Below are positions 6,737-14,341 of a DNA stretch of 17,187 nucleotides, piece by piece. The number at the start of each line of letters is the position of its first letter. Position 1 is the stretch's first letter. Made by a program: the position numbers and the translations under genes. The DNA lies in assembly GCA_945787595.1 (NCBI GenBank), contig CALZJV010000288.1, positions 1 to 17,187 of the forward strand, given 5' to 3'. The notes under the pieces were generated by a model that made no database searches, was not told the DNA's origin, and saw nothing but the letters and a program-made list of their open reading frames with translations. The DNA is from an uncultured Desulfobacterales bacterium. GTDB taxonomy: Bacteria > Desulfobacterota > Desulfobacteria > Desulfobacterales > JAFDCJ01.

Positions 6737-7600
6737 ATGGAATCGAAGCGTAACGTCTACCTTAAAATGAAAACCCTAAAGGAGACCCAAAAAATTATCC
6801 ATGAGTCTTTTGCGGTGTCCGATGTTCTTGCAATCGAAACAATTCCGGTGCCGGAAGCCGTCGGTCGGGTGCTGGCAGAACCCATCCAAGCAAAAATTTC
6901 TTCGCCGCATTTTAATGCCGCTGCCATGGACGGTTTGGCGGTTAAAGCCGAGATCACGTTCGGCGCCAGCGAAACAGCGCCTAAAACCCTCGATGTCGGC
7001 CGGGAAGTATTTTACGTGAATACCGGCCATGTCATGCCGCCAGATACCGACGCGGTCATCATGATCGAACATGCCCTTGTCCTCGATGACACCCGTATAG
7101 AAATCGATAAACCGGTTTTTCCTTGGCAGAACGTACGCAAGGTTGGAGAAGACATCGTGGCAACGGAACTTCTTTTTCCCCAGAACCACCAAGTCACTTC
7201 TTACTGTGTCGGTGCTTTGCTGACGGGCGGCGTATTTGCGGTGCCGGTCAAGAGGAAACCAAAAATTCTGATTATCCCCACCGGTTCGGAACTCGTCGAT
7301 TGGCGCAGCTTTTCTATTGACAATTTCAAACCGGGACAGGTGCTTGAAACCAACTCTTTTGTACTGGGCAGCCTGATAGAAAATTGCGGCGGGGCTTGCA
7401 GCCGGCACAACATGCTGATGGACGATGCGGCCAAGATCAAACAGGTAGTTCAAGAGGCCGTAAAAGATGATTATCAAATGATTCTCATACTTGGGGGATC
7501 GTCTGCCGGTTCCGAAGATTTTGCCAAACGGGTGATCCTCGATCTTGGGCAGGTCTTTGTCCATGGTGTGACCATCATGCCCGGCAAACCGGTGGTTTGA
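6737..7600 (+). CDS. MoeA-like protein, N-terminal part of a broken MoeA-PBP fusion
   Basis: This 287-residue frame contains MoeA domains I-III. It opens with VYLKMKTLKETQKII and has AMDGLAV (63-69), TGHVMPPDTDAV (96-107), the VRKVGED loop (133-139), PTGSEL, GGSSAGSEDF and finally MPGKPVV, immediately followed by TGA. In intact MoeA, PGKP is followed by about 60 residues including the GLPG-x-P-x-S substrate motif. These are absent, and the next recognisable MoeA text (EEFLRVKLG) resumes in another frame just after the stop. So a deletion of roughly 180 bases with a frameshift is inferred. The start is well supported: AGGGAG (6725-6730) six bases before ATG 6737. The product, if made, lacks part of the active site and is probably inactive alone. 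Confidence 0.75.
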   Translation: MESKRNVYLKMKTLKETQKIIHESFAVSDVLAIETIPVPEAVGRVLAEPIQAKISSPHFNAAAMDGLAVKAEITFGASETAPKTLDVGREVFYVNTGHVMPPDTDAVIMIEHALVLDDTRIEIDKPVFPWQNVRKVGEDIVATELLFPQNHQVTSYCVGALLTGGVFAVPVKRKPKILIIPTGSELVDWRSFSIDNFKPGQVLETNSFVLGSLIENCGGACSRHNMLMDDAAKIKQVVQEAVKDDYQMILILGGSSAGSEDFAKRVILDLGQVFVHGVTIMPGKPVV

Positions 7601-7607
7601 AGAATTT

Positions 7608-8489
7608 TTGCGGGTAAAACTGGGCCAAGTCGGTGACCGGATTGTCGCAACCCCCCTGCCTAGAGGTGCCGGCAGTATTACATCAATTACGGAAGCCGAC
7701 GGCATCATCCGGATACCAACCCATATCGAGGGTATCAATGACCGTGAAAGGGTTTCCGCCCGACTTATGCGGTCCCTGCCGTCGGTTCTCAGAACCATTG
7801 TCATCGTTGGCAGTCATGACAACACCCTGGATGTTCTGGCAGATCAAATCAAGGCCAAGTACCGTAGATTAACGCTCTCATCGAGTCATGTCGGCAGCAT
7901 GGGGGGATTGATGGCCATCAAAAGAGGCGTCTGCCATCTGGCAGGGTCCCACTTGCTGGACCCTCAAGATGGTTCTTACAATGTGTCTTATATTAAGAAG
8001 TTTTTAGCGCAAGTGGATGTAAAACTGGTCAACCTGGTCCTACGGGATCAGGGTCTGATAGTCCGGCGGGGAAATCCCAAAAGTATCAAAGGAATCGAGG
8101 ATCTGGTTCGCAGCGATATTTCCTTTATCAACAGGCAGGCAGGTTCCGGAACAAGAATTTTGCTGGATTTCCGTTTAAATCAAAGCGGAATCGATCCGAC
8201 GGGTATCAACGGTTATCATCATGAGGAGTTTACCCATATGGCCGTTGCCGTGGCGGTACTCAGCGGAACGGTGGACACCGGTCTTGGAATTCATGCCGCC
8301 GCCGCCGCCCTGGATCTTGATTTTATCCCCGTCGTCACCGAGCAATACGATTTGATCATTGCCGCAGAGCATTTTGAATCGGAAAATATTCAACTGTTGC
8401 TTGAAGCCGTCAACAGCCAGGAGTTTAAGAACCGGGTGGATGCGCTGGGCGGTTATAGCACAGAGAAAACGGGGGAAATTATCCTGTAA
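7608..8489 (+). CDS. MoeA C-terminal domain plus PBP-like domain (downstream part of the broken fusion)
   Basis: The frame reads EEFLRVKLGQ from about 7599, i.e. before the nominal TTG at 7608, so this is a continuation rather than a gene with its own start. No ribosome binding site is seen. Residues 1-55 are MoeA domain IV (LPRGAGSITSITEADGIIRIP). From about 60 to 293 comes a periplasmic-binding-protein-like domain: IVGSHDNTLDVLADQI, then SSHVGSMGGLMAIKRG, HLLDPQDGSYN, INRQAGSGTRILLDF and a G-x-x-D-T-G-L-G-I segment. This PBP_like domain (PF12727 type) is found in cytoplasmic molybdenum-related proteins after MoeA or HTH domains and is thought to bind oxyanion or a related ligand. The intact parent would be about 640 residues. 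Without the upstream part it may be untranslated; the sequence itself is otherwise well preserved. Confidence 0.7.
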   Translation: MRVKLGQVGDRIVATPLPRGAGSITSITEADGIIRIPTHIEGINDRERVSARLMRSLPSVLRTIVIVGSHDNTLDVLADQIKAKYRRLTLSSSHVGSMGGLMAIKRGVCHLAGSHLLDPQDGSYNVSYIKKFLAQVDVKLVNLVLRDQGLIVRRGNPKSIKGIEDLVRSDISFINRQAGSGTRILLDFRLNQSGIDPTGINGYHHEEFTHMAVAVAVLSGTVDTGLGIHAAAAALDLDFIPVVTEQYDLIIAAEHFESENIQLLLEAVNSQEFKNRVDALGGYSTEKTGEIIL

Positions 8490-8539
8490 TATAATCTGCA
8501 GACTCCCGGACACACTATGAACTTTAGAATTCAGGCCGA

Positions 8540-9724
8540 ATGAACAAACTGAATAAAAAAATATTCGGCACCCTGTTCTTTTCCATTTTTGCGGCTGTAA
8601 CCGGAGTCGGGATTGTGGTTCCGCTGCTACCGGTCTATGCCCACGACCTGGGGGCCTCTGGTTTATACATCGGACTCATATTCGGGGCCTTTTCCCTTTC
8701 GCGAACATTTTTTCTGCCTTATTTCGGACGGCTTTCCGACATTAAAGGGCGCAAGCCGTTTATCGTTCCGGGGTTTTTGGCCTATGCCCTGATCTCGGTG
8801 GCCTTTGTCTACTCAAATTCCGTCGATACGCTGATTGTCATCCGTTTTTTTCACGGAATCGCTTCCGCCATGCTAATGCCGGTGATCCAGGCTTATATCG
8901 GAGATATCACCCCAAAGGGTCAAGAAGGAATCACCATGGGCATGTTTAACATGTCCCTGTTTCTGGGGCTAAGTCTTGGCCCCTTAATCGGCGGAACCCT
9001 CAAGGACCATTTCAGTCTCCAGGGTTCATTTTTCTGCATGGGACTGCTGGCCCTCATCGGTTTCTTTTTAAGCCTTTTTCTGCTTCCGCCCACAACTTCC
9101 GAACGGGCAATGAGCCACGGCAAGAACCCCTTTTCATGGAAAAGGCTTCTTAACGATCGACATGTGATCGGTCTTTTTCTTTTCAGGTTTGCTTATGTGT
9201 TCTGTGTGGGTATCATATGGGGTTTTATCCCCTTGCTGGCGGACATGGAATTTGCGGCTTCCAGTTCTTTAATCGGGGTTTTGGTCATGTTAGGGGTATT
9301 TATCAGTGGGTTAATCCATGTGCCGATGGGTTACCTGGCCGACAGAATCAGCAAAAAACTCCTAGTGACGGCAGGCGGACTGATAATCAGTTATGCCGTC
9401 TTCTCCTTTGAATGGGCCGGCCGGATAGAGGATCTGGTACTTGCAACAGTTCTATTCGGACTCGGCGGGGGAATCTCAATGCCGGCCCTGATGGCGATGG
9501 CTGTACTTAAAGGAAGCAGGATCAATGCCATGGGCAGCATTATGGCACTGATGACAGTGGCTCACAGTCTGGGAATGTTATGCGGCGCACTGTTGGGAGG
9601 ACTGATGATGGATTTCTTTCAGTTGCGCTGGGCTTTTCCTCTGGGTGCGGTCGTTATGATGATTTGTACCGGATTTTTTCTGATGAGCATGCATCCCGCA
9701 AAACAACGAGTCAATAACAATTGA
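8540..9724 (+). CDS. MFS transporter, 12-helix drug-efflux (DHA1) type
   Basis: This 394-residue inner-membrane protein shows twelve hydrophobic segments. The family's motif A is present between helices 2 and 3 as GRLSDIKGRK (63-72), with the degenerate second-half copy GYLADRISKK between helices 8 and 9. The arginine of the helix-4 region is seen in IVIRFFHGIASAMLMPV. The first helix contains TGVGIVVPLLPVY, typical of proton-driven drug or sugar exporters. The substrate cannot be told. It starts 50 bases after the MoeA-PBP stop, and a weak AGG is eight bases before the ATG. A nine-codon frame (8517-8543) overlaps the start by ATGA and may be accidental. The position behind molybdenum genes suggests co-transcription but does not prove molybdate transport. 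Confidence 0.85.
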   Translation: MNKLNKKIFGTLFFSIFAAVTGVGIVVPLLPVYAHDLGASGLYIGLIFGAFSLSRTFFLPYFGRLSDIKGRKPFIVPGFLAYALISVAFVYSNSVDTLIVIRFFHGIASAMLMPVIQAYIGDITPKGQEGITMGMFNMSLFLGLSLGPLIGGTLKDHFSLQGSFFCMGLLALIGFFLSLFLLPPTTSERAMSHGKNPFSWKRLLNDRHVIGLFLFRFAYVFCVGIIWGFIPLLADMEFAASSSLIGVLVMLGVFISGLIHVPMGYLADRISKKLLVTAGGLIISYAVFSFEWAGRIEDLVLATVLFGLGGGISMPALMAMAVLKGSRINAMGSIMALMTVAHSLGMLCGALLGGLMMDFFQLRWAFPLGAVVMMICTGFFLMSMHPAKQRVNNN

Positions 9725-9830
9725 CAACTATCAATCTTGCATTACCTTAGAGGCATCCTAGGATGGGGAACAAGTTACTAGCAATCTGCCATCAGGCCGA
9801 TTAGCGTACATGAGGAAAACGGTAGTATAA

Positions 9831-10946
9831 ATGAGTACCAAACGGGATTATTACGAAATTTTAGGCCTCGGCCGTAACGCAACCAATGATGAATTAAAAG
9901 CAAGCTATCGAAAACTTGCCTTAAAATACCACCCCGATCGAAATCCAGGCAACCAAGAAGCTGAAGATAAATTTAAAGAAGCTGCTGAAGCTTATGAAGT
10001 CTTGAGGGATTCTGAAAAACGGGCCCTATACGACCAATATGGTCATGCGGGACTTGAAGGATCAGGATTTTCGGGTTTTGGCGGGTTCGAAGATATTTTT
10101 TCAAGCTTTGGCGATATTTTTGAGGATTTTTTTGGATTCGGTACGCGCAGGCGCTCCAGAACTAGAGTACAGCGGGGTGCCGATCTGCGCTACGATCTTA
10201 CCCTTAGTTTCTTGGATGCCGCCTTCGGAATCGAAACAGAAATCACCGTCGAAAAAATGGGAGTCTGCCCTGAGTGTAATGGCAATCGGTGCGAGGCCGG
10301 AACAGGTCCTGAGACGTGCCAGCAGTGCGGTGGTGTGGGGCAGGTCTCCAGAAATCAGGGCTTTTTCACGGTTCGAACGACCTGCCCTGTCTGTCGGGGT
10401 GAAGGTCAAGCCATCCCCCATCCCTGTCCCAGTTGCCGGGGATCAGGTCAGGAGGTCGTCAGAAAAAAAGTATCCGTTAAAATTCCCGCCGGAGTTGACA
10501 AAGGATCAAGACTGCGTCTGACCGGTGAGGGAGAACCCGGCGGATATGGGGGTCCTTCCGGGGATCTATATGTTTTCATTTATGTGGAGCCCCATCAATT
10601 TTTCGAGCGACGCGATACCGATATCATCTGCTCTATTCCAATTTCATTTATCCAGGCGACCCTGGGTGATAAAATTATGGTACCAAGCTTAAATGGTGAT
10701 AAAGAGCTGAAGATTCCAAAGGGTACCCAACCGGGAGATTTGTTATACTTTCACGGTGCCGGCATTGCATCTTTGAGAACCGGAAAACGCGGTGACCAGA
10801 TCATGCAGGTGGATATAAAAACACCCACCCATCTAAGCAAAAAGCAGGAAGCACTTCTGAAAGAATTTGCAAAACTCGAAGCCGGCAAACTTTCCAGTAA
10901 ATTAAAGAATATCCTCAAAAATGGACTATCCGAAGCAACCGGATAA
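9831..10946 (+). CDS. dnaJ: Chaperone DnaJ (Hsp40, type I)
   Basis: DnaJ delivers unfolded clients to DnaK and stimulates its ATPase. The 371 residues show the J domain (5-70) with HPD at 34-36, a Gly/Phe-rich linker (about 72-112), and four zinc-binding repeats (CPEC, CQQC, CPVC, CPSC). The first repeat departs from the usual C-x-x-C-x-G-x-G (CPECNGNRC). Two C-terminal substrate-binding domains follow, with [21 protein letters not shown] and [18 protein letters not shown]. Length matches the family. No grpE or dnaK is adjacent. The ATG at 9831 has GAGG about 15 bases away, a poor spacing. A 12-base palindrome, CATCCTAGGATG (9754-9765), lies in the upstream gap; no CIRCE element is present. 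Because type I features are complete, this is DnaJ rather than CbpA. Confidence 0.93.
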   Translation: MSTKRDYYEILGLGRNATNDELKASYRKLALKYHPDRNPGNQEAEDKFKEAAEAYEVLRDSEKRALYDQYGHAGLEGSGFSGFGGFEDIFSSFGDIFEDFFGFGTRRRSRTRVQRGADLRYDLTLSFLDAAFGIETEITVEKMGVCPECNGNRCEAGTGPETCQQCGGVGQVSRNQGFFTVRTTCPVCRGEGQAIPHPCPSCRGSGQEVVRKKVSVKIPAGVDKGSRLRLTGEGEPGGYGGPSGDLYVFIYVEPHQFFERRDTDIICSIPISFIQATLGDKIMVPSLNGDKELKIPKGTQPGDLLYFHGAGIASLRTGKRGDQIMQVDIKTPTHLSKKQEALLKEFAKLEAGKLSSKLKNILKNGLSEATG

Positions 10947-11069
10947 TGCGATGTCTCGAAAGTTTTGTGATTGGCGCTTCGAGTTTTAAACCAGCTTGCA
11001 TTCGCTATAGTCTGGTCTTCAGGAATAAATTAACTCCGCACCACACACCCATTAAGGGATATCAAAGGT

Positions 11070-11447
11070 ATGTACGAATTAAAAGTCGTGACCCGATTTG
11101 CTGCGGCCCATCAACTTACTATGGTGGGTACGAAATGCGAGAACATGCATGGGCACAACTGGAGAATTGAAGTTCACGTCATCGGAGAAAATCTGGACAA
11201 GGCGGGTGTCCTGGTAGATTTCGGCGTGGTTAAAAAACACCTTGCAAACATCATGGATATGCTCGACCACAAATATCTCAACGAACTTCCCACCTTTGAA
11301 AACAATCAGCCCTCTTCGGAAAATATTGCCTATCTTATCGCTAGCGAGCTACAGCAAAGAATTGATAATTCGGCTGTAAGTGTCAGCCGGGTCACCGCCT
11401 GGGAATCGGATGATGCCGGGGCGACCTATATCGTCCCTATTCCATAG
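11070..11447 (+). CDS. queD: 6-carboxy-5,6,7,8-tetrahydropterin synthase (QueD)
   Basis: QueD converts dihydroneopterin triphosphate to 6-carboxytetrahydropterin in the queuosine/7-deazaguanine pathway. The 125-residue protein has the zinc ligands H14 (FAAAHQL) and H27/H29 (MHGHN), the catalytic cysteine C23 in TKCENMHGH, D66-H67 in LDHKYLN, and E112 in the closing WES. Length is typical (about 120). AAGGGA about ten bases upstream is a suitable ribosome binding site for ATG 11070. The gap from dnaJ is 123 bases. On the other side, its stop is separated by only four bases from the stop of convergent pyrE, with no terminator between them. Related pterin synthases share the fold, but the short length and C-x-x-x-HGH motif favour QueD. 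Confidence 0.88.
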   Translation: MYELKVVTRFAAAHQLTMVGTKCENMHGHNWRIEVHVIGENLDKAGVLVDFGVVKKHLANIMDMLDHKYLNELPTFENNQPSSENIAYLIASELQQRIDNSAVSVSRVTAWESDDAGATYIVPIP

Positions 11448-11451
11448 TTCG

Positions 11452-12048
11452 TTATCCGTTGAGTTCCTGCCAACGCGTCATCAATTCATCGCGGGTGATA
11501 ATACGGCTGACATCGGCCACATGCTGTTGGATATTATCAAGCCCTCCTTCCTGGCGATCTACCAGAATAACCGACTTTATCACCTCAAGGCCTTCTGAGC
11601 GCGCCCGTTCAATCGCTTTAATGGTGGAACCGCCGGTGGTGGCTACATCATCAATTATCGCGACACGTTGACCCGGCTGAATATCCCCTTCTATCCACCG
11701 AACAATACCGTGATCTTTCTTTGATTTACGAATTGAAAATGCGTTGAGCGGCTGTGAGTTTAACTCGGATGCAAACGCCGCAGCTATTGCCAGGGGATCG
11801 GCCCCGAAGGTGAGCCCACCGACGGCAGATACTTCGCTGACTTTAATTTCATCAAATATCAGGTGGCCGGCTAAATACATACCGCGTGCGCTTAATGTTG
11901 TCGGTTTGCAGTTGACATAAAATTGGCTCAATCTACCGGAAACCAGTTTAAAGCTTGGTTCTTTGCTGAATTTAAATGATTTGTGGCACAGGATATCAAT
12001 CAATTCTTTTTTCATCATAATATGTCCCGGATTTTTTTTGGCATTCAA
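11452..12048 (-). CDS. pyrE: Orotate phosphoribosyltransferase (PyrE)
   Basis: PyrE makes orotidine monophosphate from orotate and PRPP in pyrimidine synthesis. The 198-residue protein has the substrate-binding [18 protein letters not shown] (32-49), [14 protein letters not shown] (76-89), the mobile catalytic loop RKSKKDHG (107-114), and the PRPP motif [14 protein letters not shown] (129-142). ATG 12048 has AAGG about 12 bases upstream. ATG 12018 ([10 protein letters not shown]) would give a more conventional N-terminus, so the first ten residues are uncertain. The leader contains a good promoter and a terminator-like hairpin with six T residues 60 bases before the start, suggesting transcription attenuation. 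It converges on queD with four bases between the stops. Confidence 0.9.
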   Translation of the reverse strand: MNAKKNPGHIMMKKELIDILCHKSFKFSKEPSFKLVSGRLSQFYVNCKPTTLSARGMYLAGHLIFDEIKVSEVSAVGGLTFGADPLAIAAAFASELNSQPLNAFSIRKSKKDHGIVRWIEGDIQPGQRVAIIDDVATTGGSTIKAIERARSEGLEVIKSVILVDRQEGGLDNIQQHVADVSRIITRDELMTRWQELNG

Positions 12049-12110
12049 TATCTTAACCTTGGCTGAAGCGTGAAGAAACTATTGATTTCAAATAGGTATT
12101 TCGATATAAA

Positions 12111-12163
12111 AAAGCCTCCACTTAATGGAAGAAGCCTGTTCAATGGGATTCAGTGGAGGCTTT
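12111..12163 (-). terminator. Terminator-type hairpin in the pyrE leader (candidate attenuator)
   Basis: A perfect 12-base stem is formed by AAAGCCTCCACT (12111-12122 on plus) and AGTGGAGGCTTT (12152-12163), with a 29-base loop. Read on the minus strand it is followed by a run of six T (12113-12108). On the plus strand only three T follow, so it points toward pyrE. No minus-strand gene lies upstream that would need a terminator, which makes an attenuator of pyrE the simplest reading. Confidence 0.65.
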
Positions 12164-12205
12164 GAGCAAGGAAAACCGGAAACGGCACTCCCTGAACTCA
12201 GAAGA

Positions 12206-12234
12206 TTCATAGCAGTAAATGTAAAGAGGGTCAA
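12206..12234 (-). promoter_or_regulatory. Promoter of pyrE leader
   Basis: On the minus strand, TTGACC (12234-12229) and TATGAA (12211-12206) are spaced by exactly 17 bases. Transcription would start near 12199, about 35 bases before the hairpin at 12163-12111 and 150 bases before the pyrE ATG. The short stretch between contains U-rich runs (GTTTCC, GGTTTTCC). Confidence 0.55.
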
Positions 12235-12249
12235 TCCACAAAACAAATT

Positions 12250-12278
12250 TTGATGGGTTTGAAAGGCTGGAATACAAT
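12250..12278 (+). promoter_or_regulatory. Candidate promoter abutting the tolC start
   Basis: TTGATG (12250-12255) and TACAAT (12273-12278) have 17-base spacing and a good consensus. The -10 ends directly at the annotated ATG (12279), so transcription would start inside the gene's first codons. Either the true start is a later codon (for example TTG 12294) or the match is accidental. Confidence 0.3.
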
Positions 12279-13628
12279 ATGATAAGAACACAATTGCGGA
12301 GCTTGGCATTTAGCATTAGCATCGGCATACTGATTTCATACCCGGTTCTCGTCTCAGCCCAAGAGACGACCGGGAGGTTTAACCTTTTCCAAACCATTGA
12401 GGCTGCTCTCAAAGCCAACCTGGGCTTGAAGCAATCCAAAGAGGAAGTGAATGCTGCCCTGGCAACTAAAAAAGCGCGCACGACTAATTTTCTTCCGACC
12501 TTTAGTGCGCGATATGGTTATATATACCGGGATAAAGAGACGACCCAGTCCCTGACAGGACAACAAGGGCAAACAACGGATGTCGTCATAAATCCTGATG
12601 ACGAATATAACTTCGTAACTTCTTTCACCCAGCCCATTTTTACGGGATTTGCGCTGATTAATCAGTATAAAATTGCAAGCCTGGGTCTTAATGTCGCCGA
12701 GATATCAGAAAAGCTCACGCGCCAGGATGTTATTCTGGATGCGAAAAATGCCTATTTTTCAATTTTAAAATCACAAAAACTGATGGCGGTGGCCGAAGAT
12801 ACCGTTAAACAGGTTACGGCCCAGAAGGAAGTGGCTGAAAATATGTACCAGGTCGGTATGAGCCCTTTAAATGATCTGCTGCAAAGTCAGGTGCAGTTAG
12901 CCAACGACAAACAGAGATTTATTACCGCCCAGAATAACCTGGAAATCAGCAAATCCCAATTTAATACCTTGCTTCGCAGACCCGTGAACGCTGCGGTAGC
13001 CATTGTGGACATTCTGGATTACACTCCTTGGGAGTTCGACATAGACTACTGTCTTACCCAGGCCAACCAAAACCGGCTGGAACTTGAAGTGGCCGACCTG
13101 GAGGTTCAGATCGCACAAAAAGATTATGAACTGTCCAAAAGGGATTATTTCCCGTCCATCGACCTGACCGGCACCTGGACGCGGCGCGGTACCGAATGGG
13201 ATGTCGATGGCGGAGAAGGCATCAGTGATAAGAAATTCTGGGATATCCGGGCCACAGCCAACTGGAATTTCTGGGAATGGGGACGAACCCGGTACGGTGT
13301 CAGGGAAAAGCTGAGCCGTCTTTCCCAGGCGAATTATCGCAAGGAAGATATTATTGATAATATTGAACTGGAAGTCAAACAGGCCTTTCTCAGGACCAAA
13401 GAGACGGAAAAGAATATCACCACCATTGAAAAAGCCATCGAACAGGCCAAAGAAAACCTGAGAATAACCGAAGAGCGTTACAAAGAACAGGTATCGACCA
13501 CTACCGATGTGCTGGTGGCGCAAACCCTGCTTACTGAAACTATGACAAATTATTATAATGCGTTATATGATTTTAAAATTGCCAAATCCGTCCTCTATCG
13601 AGCGATCGGCCAGGAAATACTGGAATGA
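12279..13628 (+). CDS. TolC-family outer membrane efflux protein
   Basis: The 449 residues begin with a signal peptide: basic MIRTQLR, a hydrophobic core, and a likely cleavage after VSA (residue 27). Then follow the two tandem outer-membrane-efflux repeats with long coiled helices, e.g. LFQTIEAALKANLGLKQSKEEV near the start, YFSILKSQKLMAVAEDTV and, in the second half, LEVADLEVQIAQKDYELSKRDYFPSIDLTG. The pattern N-x-x-x-LL-x-x-QV-x-LA-x-D and the closing T-T-x-x-x-L-x-AQ-x-x-x-x-x-A-x-x-x-Y-N-A are typical of TolC/OprM-like channels. It would form a trimeric outer-membrane and periplasmic duct. Its stop overlaps the ftsE start by ATGA (13625-13628). No membrane-fusion or pump partner is present here, so its partner is elsewhere or the link to FtsEX is functional. 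Confidence 0.88.
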   Translation: MIRTQLRSLAFSISIGILISYPVLVSAQETTGRFNLFQTIEAALKANLGLKQSKEEVNAALATKKARTTNFLPTFSARYGYIYRDKETTQSLTGQQGQTTDVVINPDDEYNFVTSFTQPIFTGFALINQYKIASLGLNVAEISEKLTRQDVILDAKNAYFSILKSQKLMAVAEDTVKQVTAQKEVAENMYQVGMSPLNDLLQSQVQLANDKQRFITAQNNLEISKSQFNTLLRRPVNAAVAIVDILDYTPWEFDIDYCLTQANQNRLELEVADLEVQIAQKDYELSKRDYFPSIDLTGTWTRRGTEWDVDGGEGISDKKFWDIRATANWNFWEWGRTRYGVREKLSRLSQANYRKEDIIDNIELEVKQAFLRTKETEKNITTIEKAIEQAKENLRITEERYKEQVSTTTDVLVAQTLLTETMTNYYNALYDFKIAKSVLYRAIGQEILE

Positions 13629-14341
13629 TTGACGCCGGTGAGAAAAGCTTCATCATTCGGATGTTCCACGTTCACCATTATTTCGGTTCCAAAAAAGCTC
13701 TCATCGATATTACCCTCGACATCGCAAAAAATGAATTTGTTTTTATCAGCGGCCCCAGCGGAGCCGGTAAAACAACCCTGCTAAAGATTCTTTATCTGGG
13801 GGAGCCGGTATCCGAGGGTCAGGTGTTGATAGATGGAATAAATCTTGCGAGAATTCCCCGCAAAAAAATACCTTATCTAAGACGAAAATTCGGTGTCATC
13901 TTTCAGGATTATAAGCTGATTCCCACCAAAAGCGTCTATGATAATGTTGCGCTTGTCCTTGAAGCCGGTGGCGCCAAAAGACGGATCATTCAAAAAAAGG
14001 TGAAAAGTATCCTCCGGTTGGTAGGAATGGAAGACAGGCTGCAATCATTTCCCCCCAGTCTGTCCGGCGGCGAGCAGCAGCGAATTGCCGTGGCCAGGGC
14101 GATCATCGGCGATCCCAAAATAATTCTGGCGGACGAGCCTACCGGGAGTCTGGATGATGAGTCTGCCGAAGCGATCCTCGATCTTCTCCGAGGCGCGCAT
14201 ATCCGGGGGGCAACCGTTATTATTGCCACTCATGATAAAGCCCTGATACGCAAAACAGGGGGGCATGTCCTGACCCTTCAACAGGGACGGTTTGAAACAT
14301 CAACGTTCCTGGAAAAACAGTATGATGATGCTATTCTTTAA
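13625..14341 (+). CDS. ftsE: Cell-division ABC transporter ATPase FtsE
   Basis: This 238-residue cytoplasmic ATPase partners with FtsX to control septal peptidoglycan hydrolysis. Walker A GPSGAGKT is at 43-50, Q-loop Gln94, signature LSGGEQQR at 146-153, Walker B ILADEPTG at 167-174, and the switch His203 in ATHD. The text [19 protein letters not shown] is characteristic of FtsE rather than LolD. Length is normal, with a slightly extended N-terminus; internal ATG at residue 13 would give a shorter form (MFHVHHYFG). ATG 13625 overlaps tolC's stop, and its end overlaps ftsX by 20 bases, so tolC, ftsE and ftsX are probably translationally coupled. All catalytic residues are intact. Confidence 0.92.
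   Translation: MIDAGEKSFIIRMFHVHHYFGSKKALIDITLDIAKNEFVFISGPSGAGKTTLLKILYLGEPVSEGQVLIDGINLARIPRKKIPYLRRKFGVIFQDYKLIPTKSVYDNVALVLEAGGAKRRIIQKKVKSILRLVGMEDRLQSFPPSLSGGEQQRIAVARAIIGDPKIILADEPTGSLDDESAEAILDLLRGAHIRGATVIIATHDKALIRKTGGHVLTLQQGRFETSTFLEKQYDDAIL

Noticed and set aside
6776..7804. 342-residue minus-strand reading frame
   Set aside because: It lies antisense to the MoeA-type sequence, has no recognisable domain, and the plus frame carries clear family motifs.
9754..9765. Palindrome CATCCTAGGATG before dnaJ as a heat-shock operator
   Set aside because: Does not match CIRCE or other known heat-shock operators; 12-base palindromes of this size can occur by chance.
10039..10521. 160-residue plus-strand frame inside dnaJ
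   Set aside because: Out-of-frame shadow of the complete DnaJ zinc-finger region.
12897..13523. 208-residue minus-strand reading frame
   Set aside because: Shadow of tolC; Phe-rich composition typical of antisense frames.
14292..14321. Upstream ATG (14292) as the ftsX start
   Set aside because: Would extend FtsX by ten hydrophilic residues encoded inside ftsE; the ATG at 14322 has a better ribosome-binding context and a typical FtsX N-terminus.
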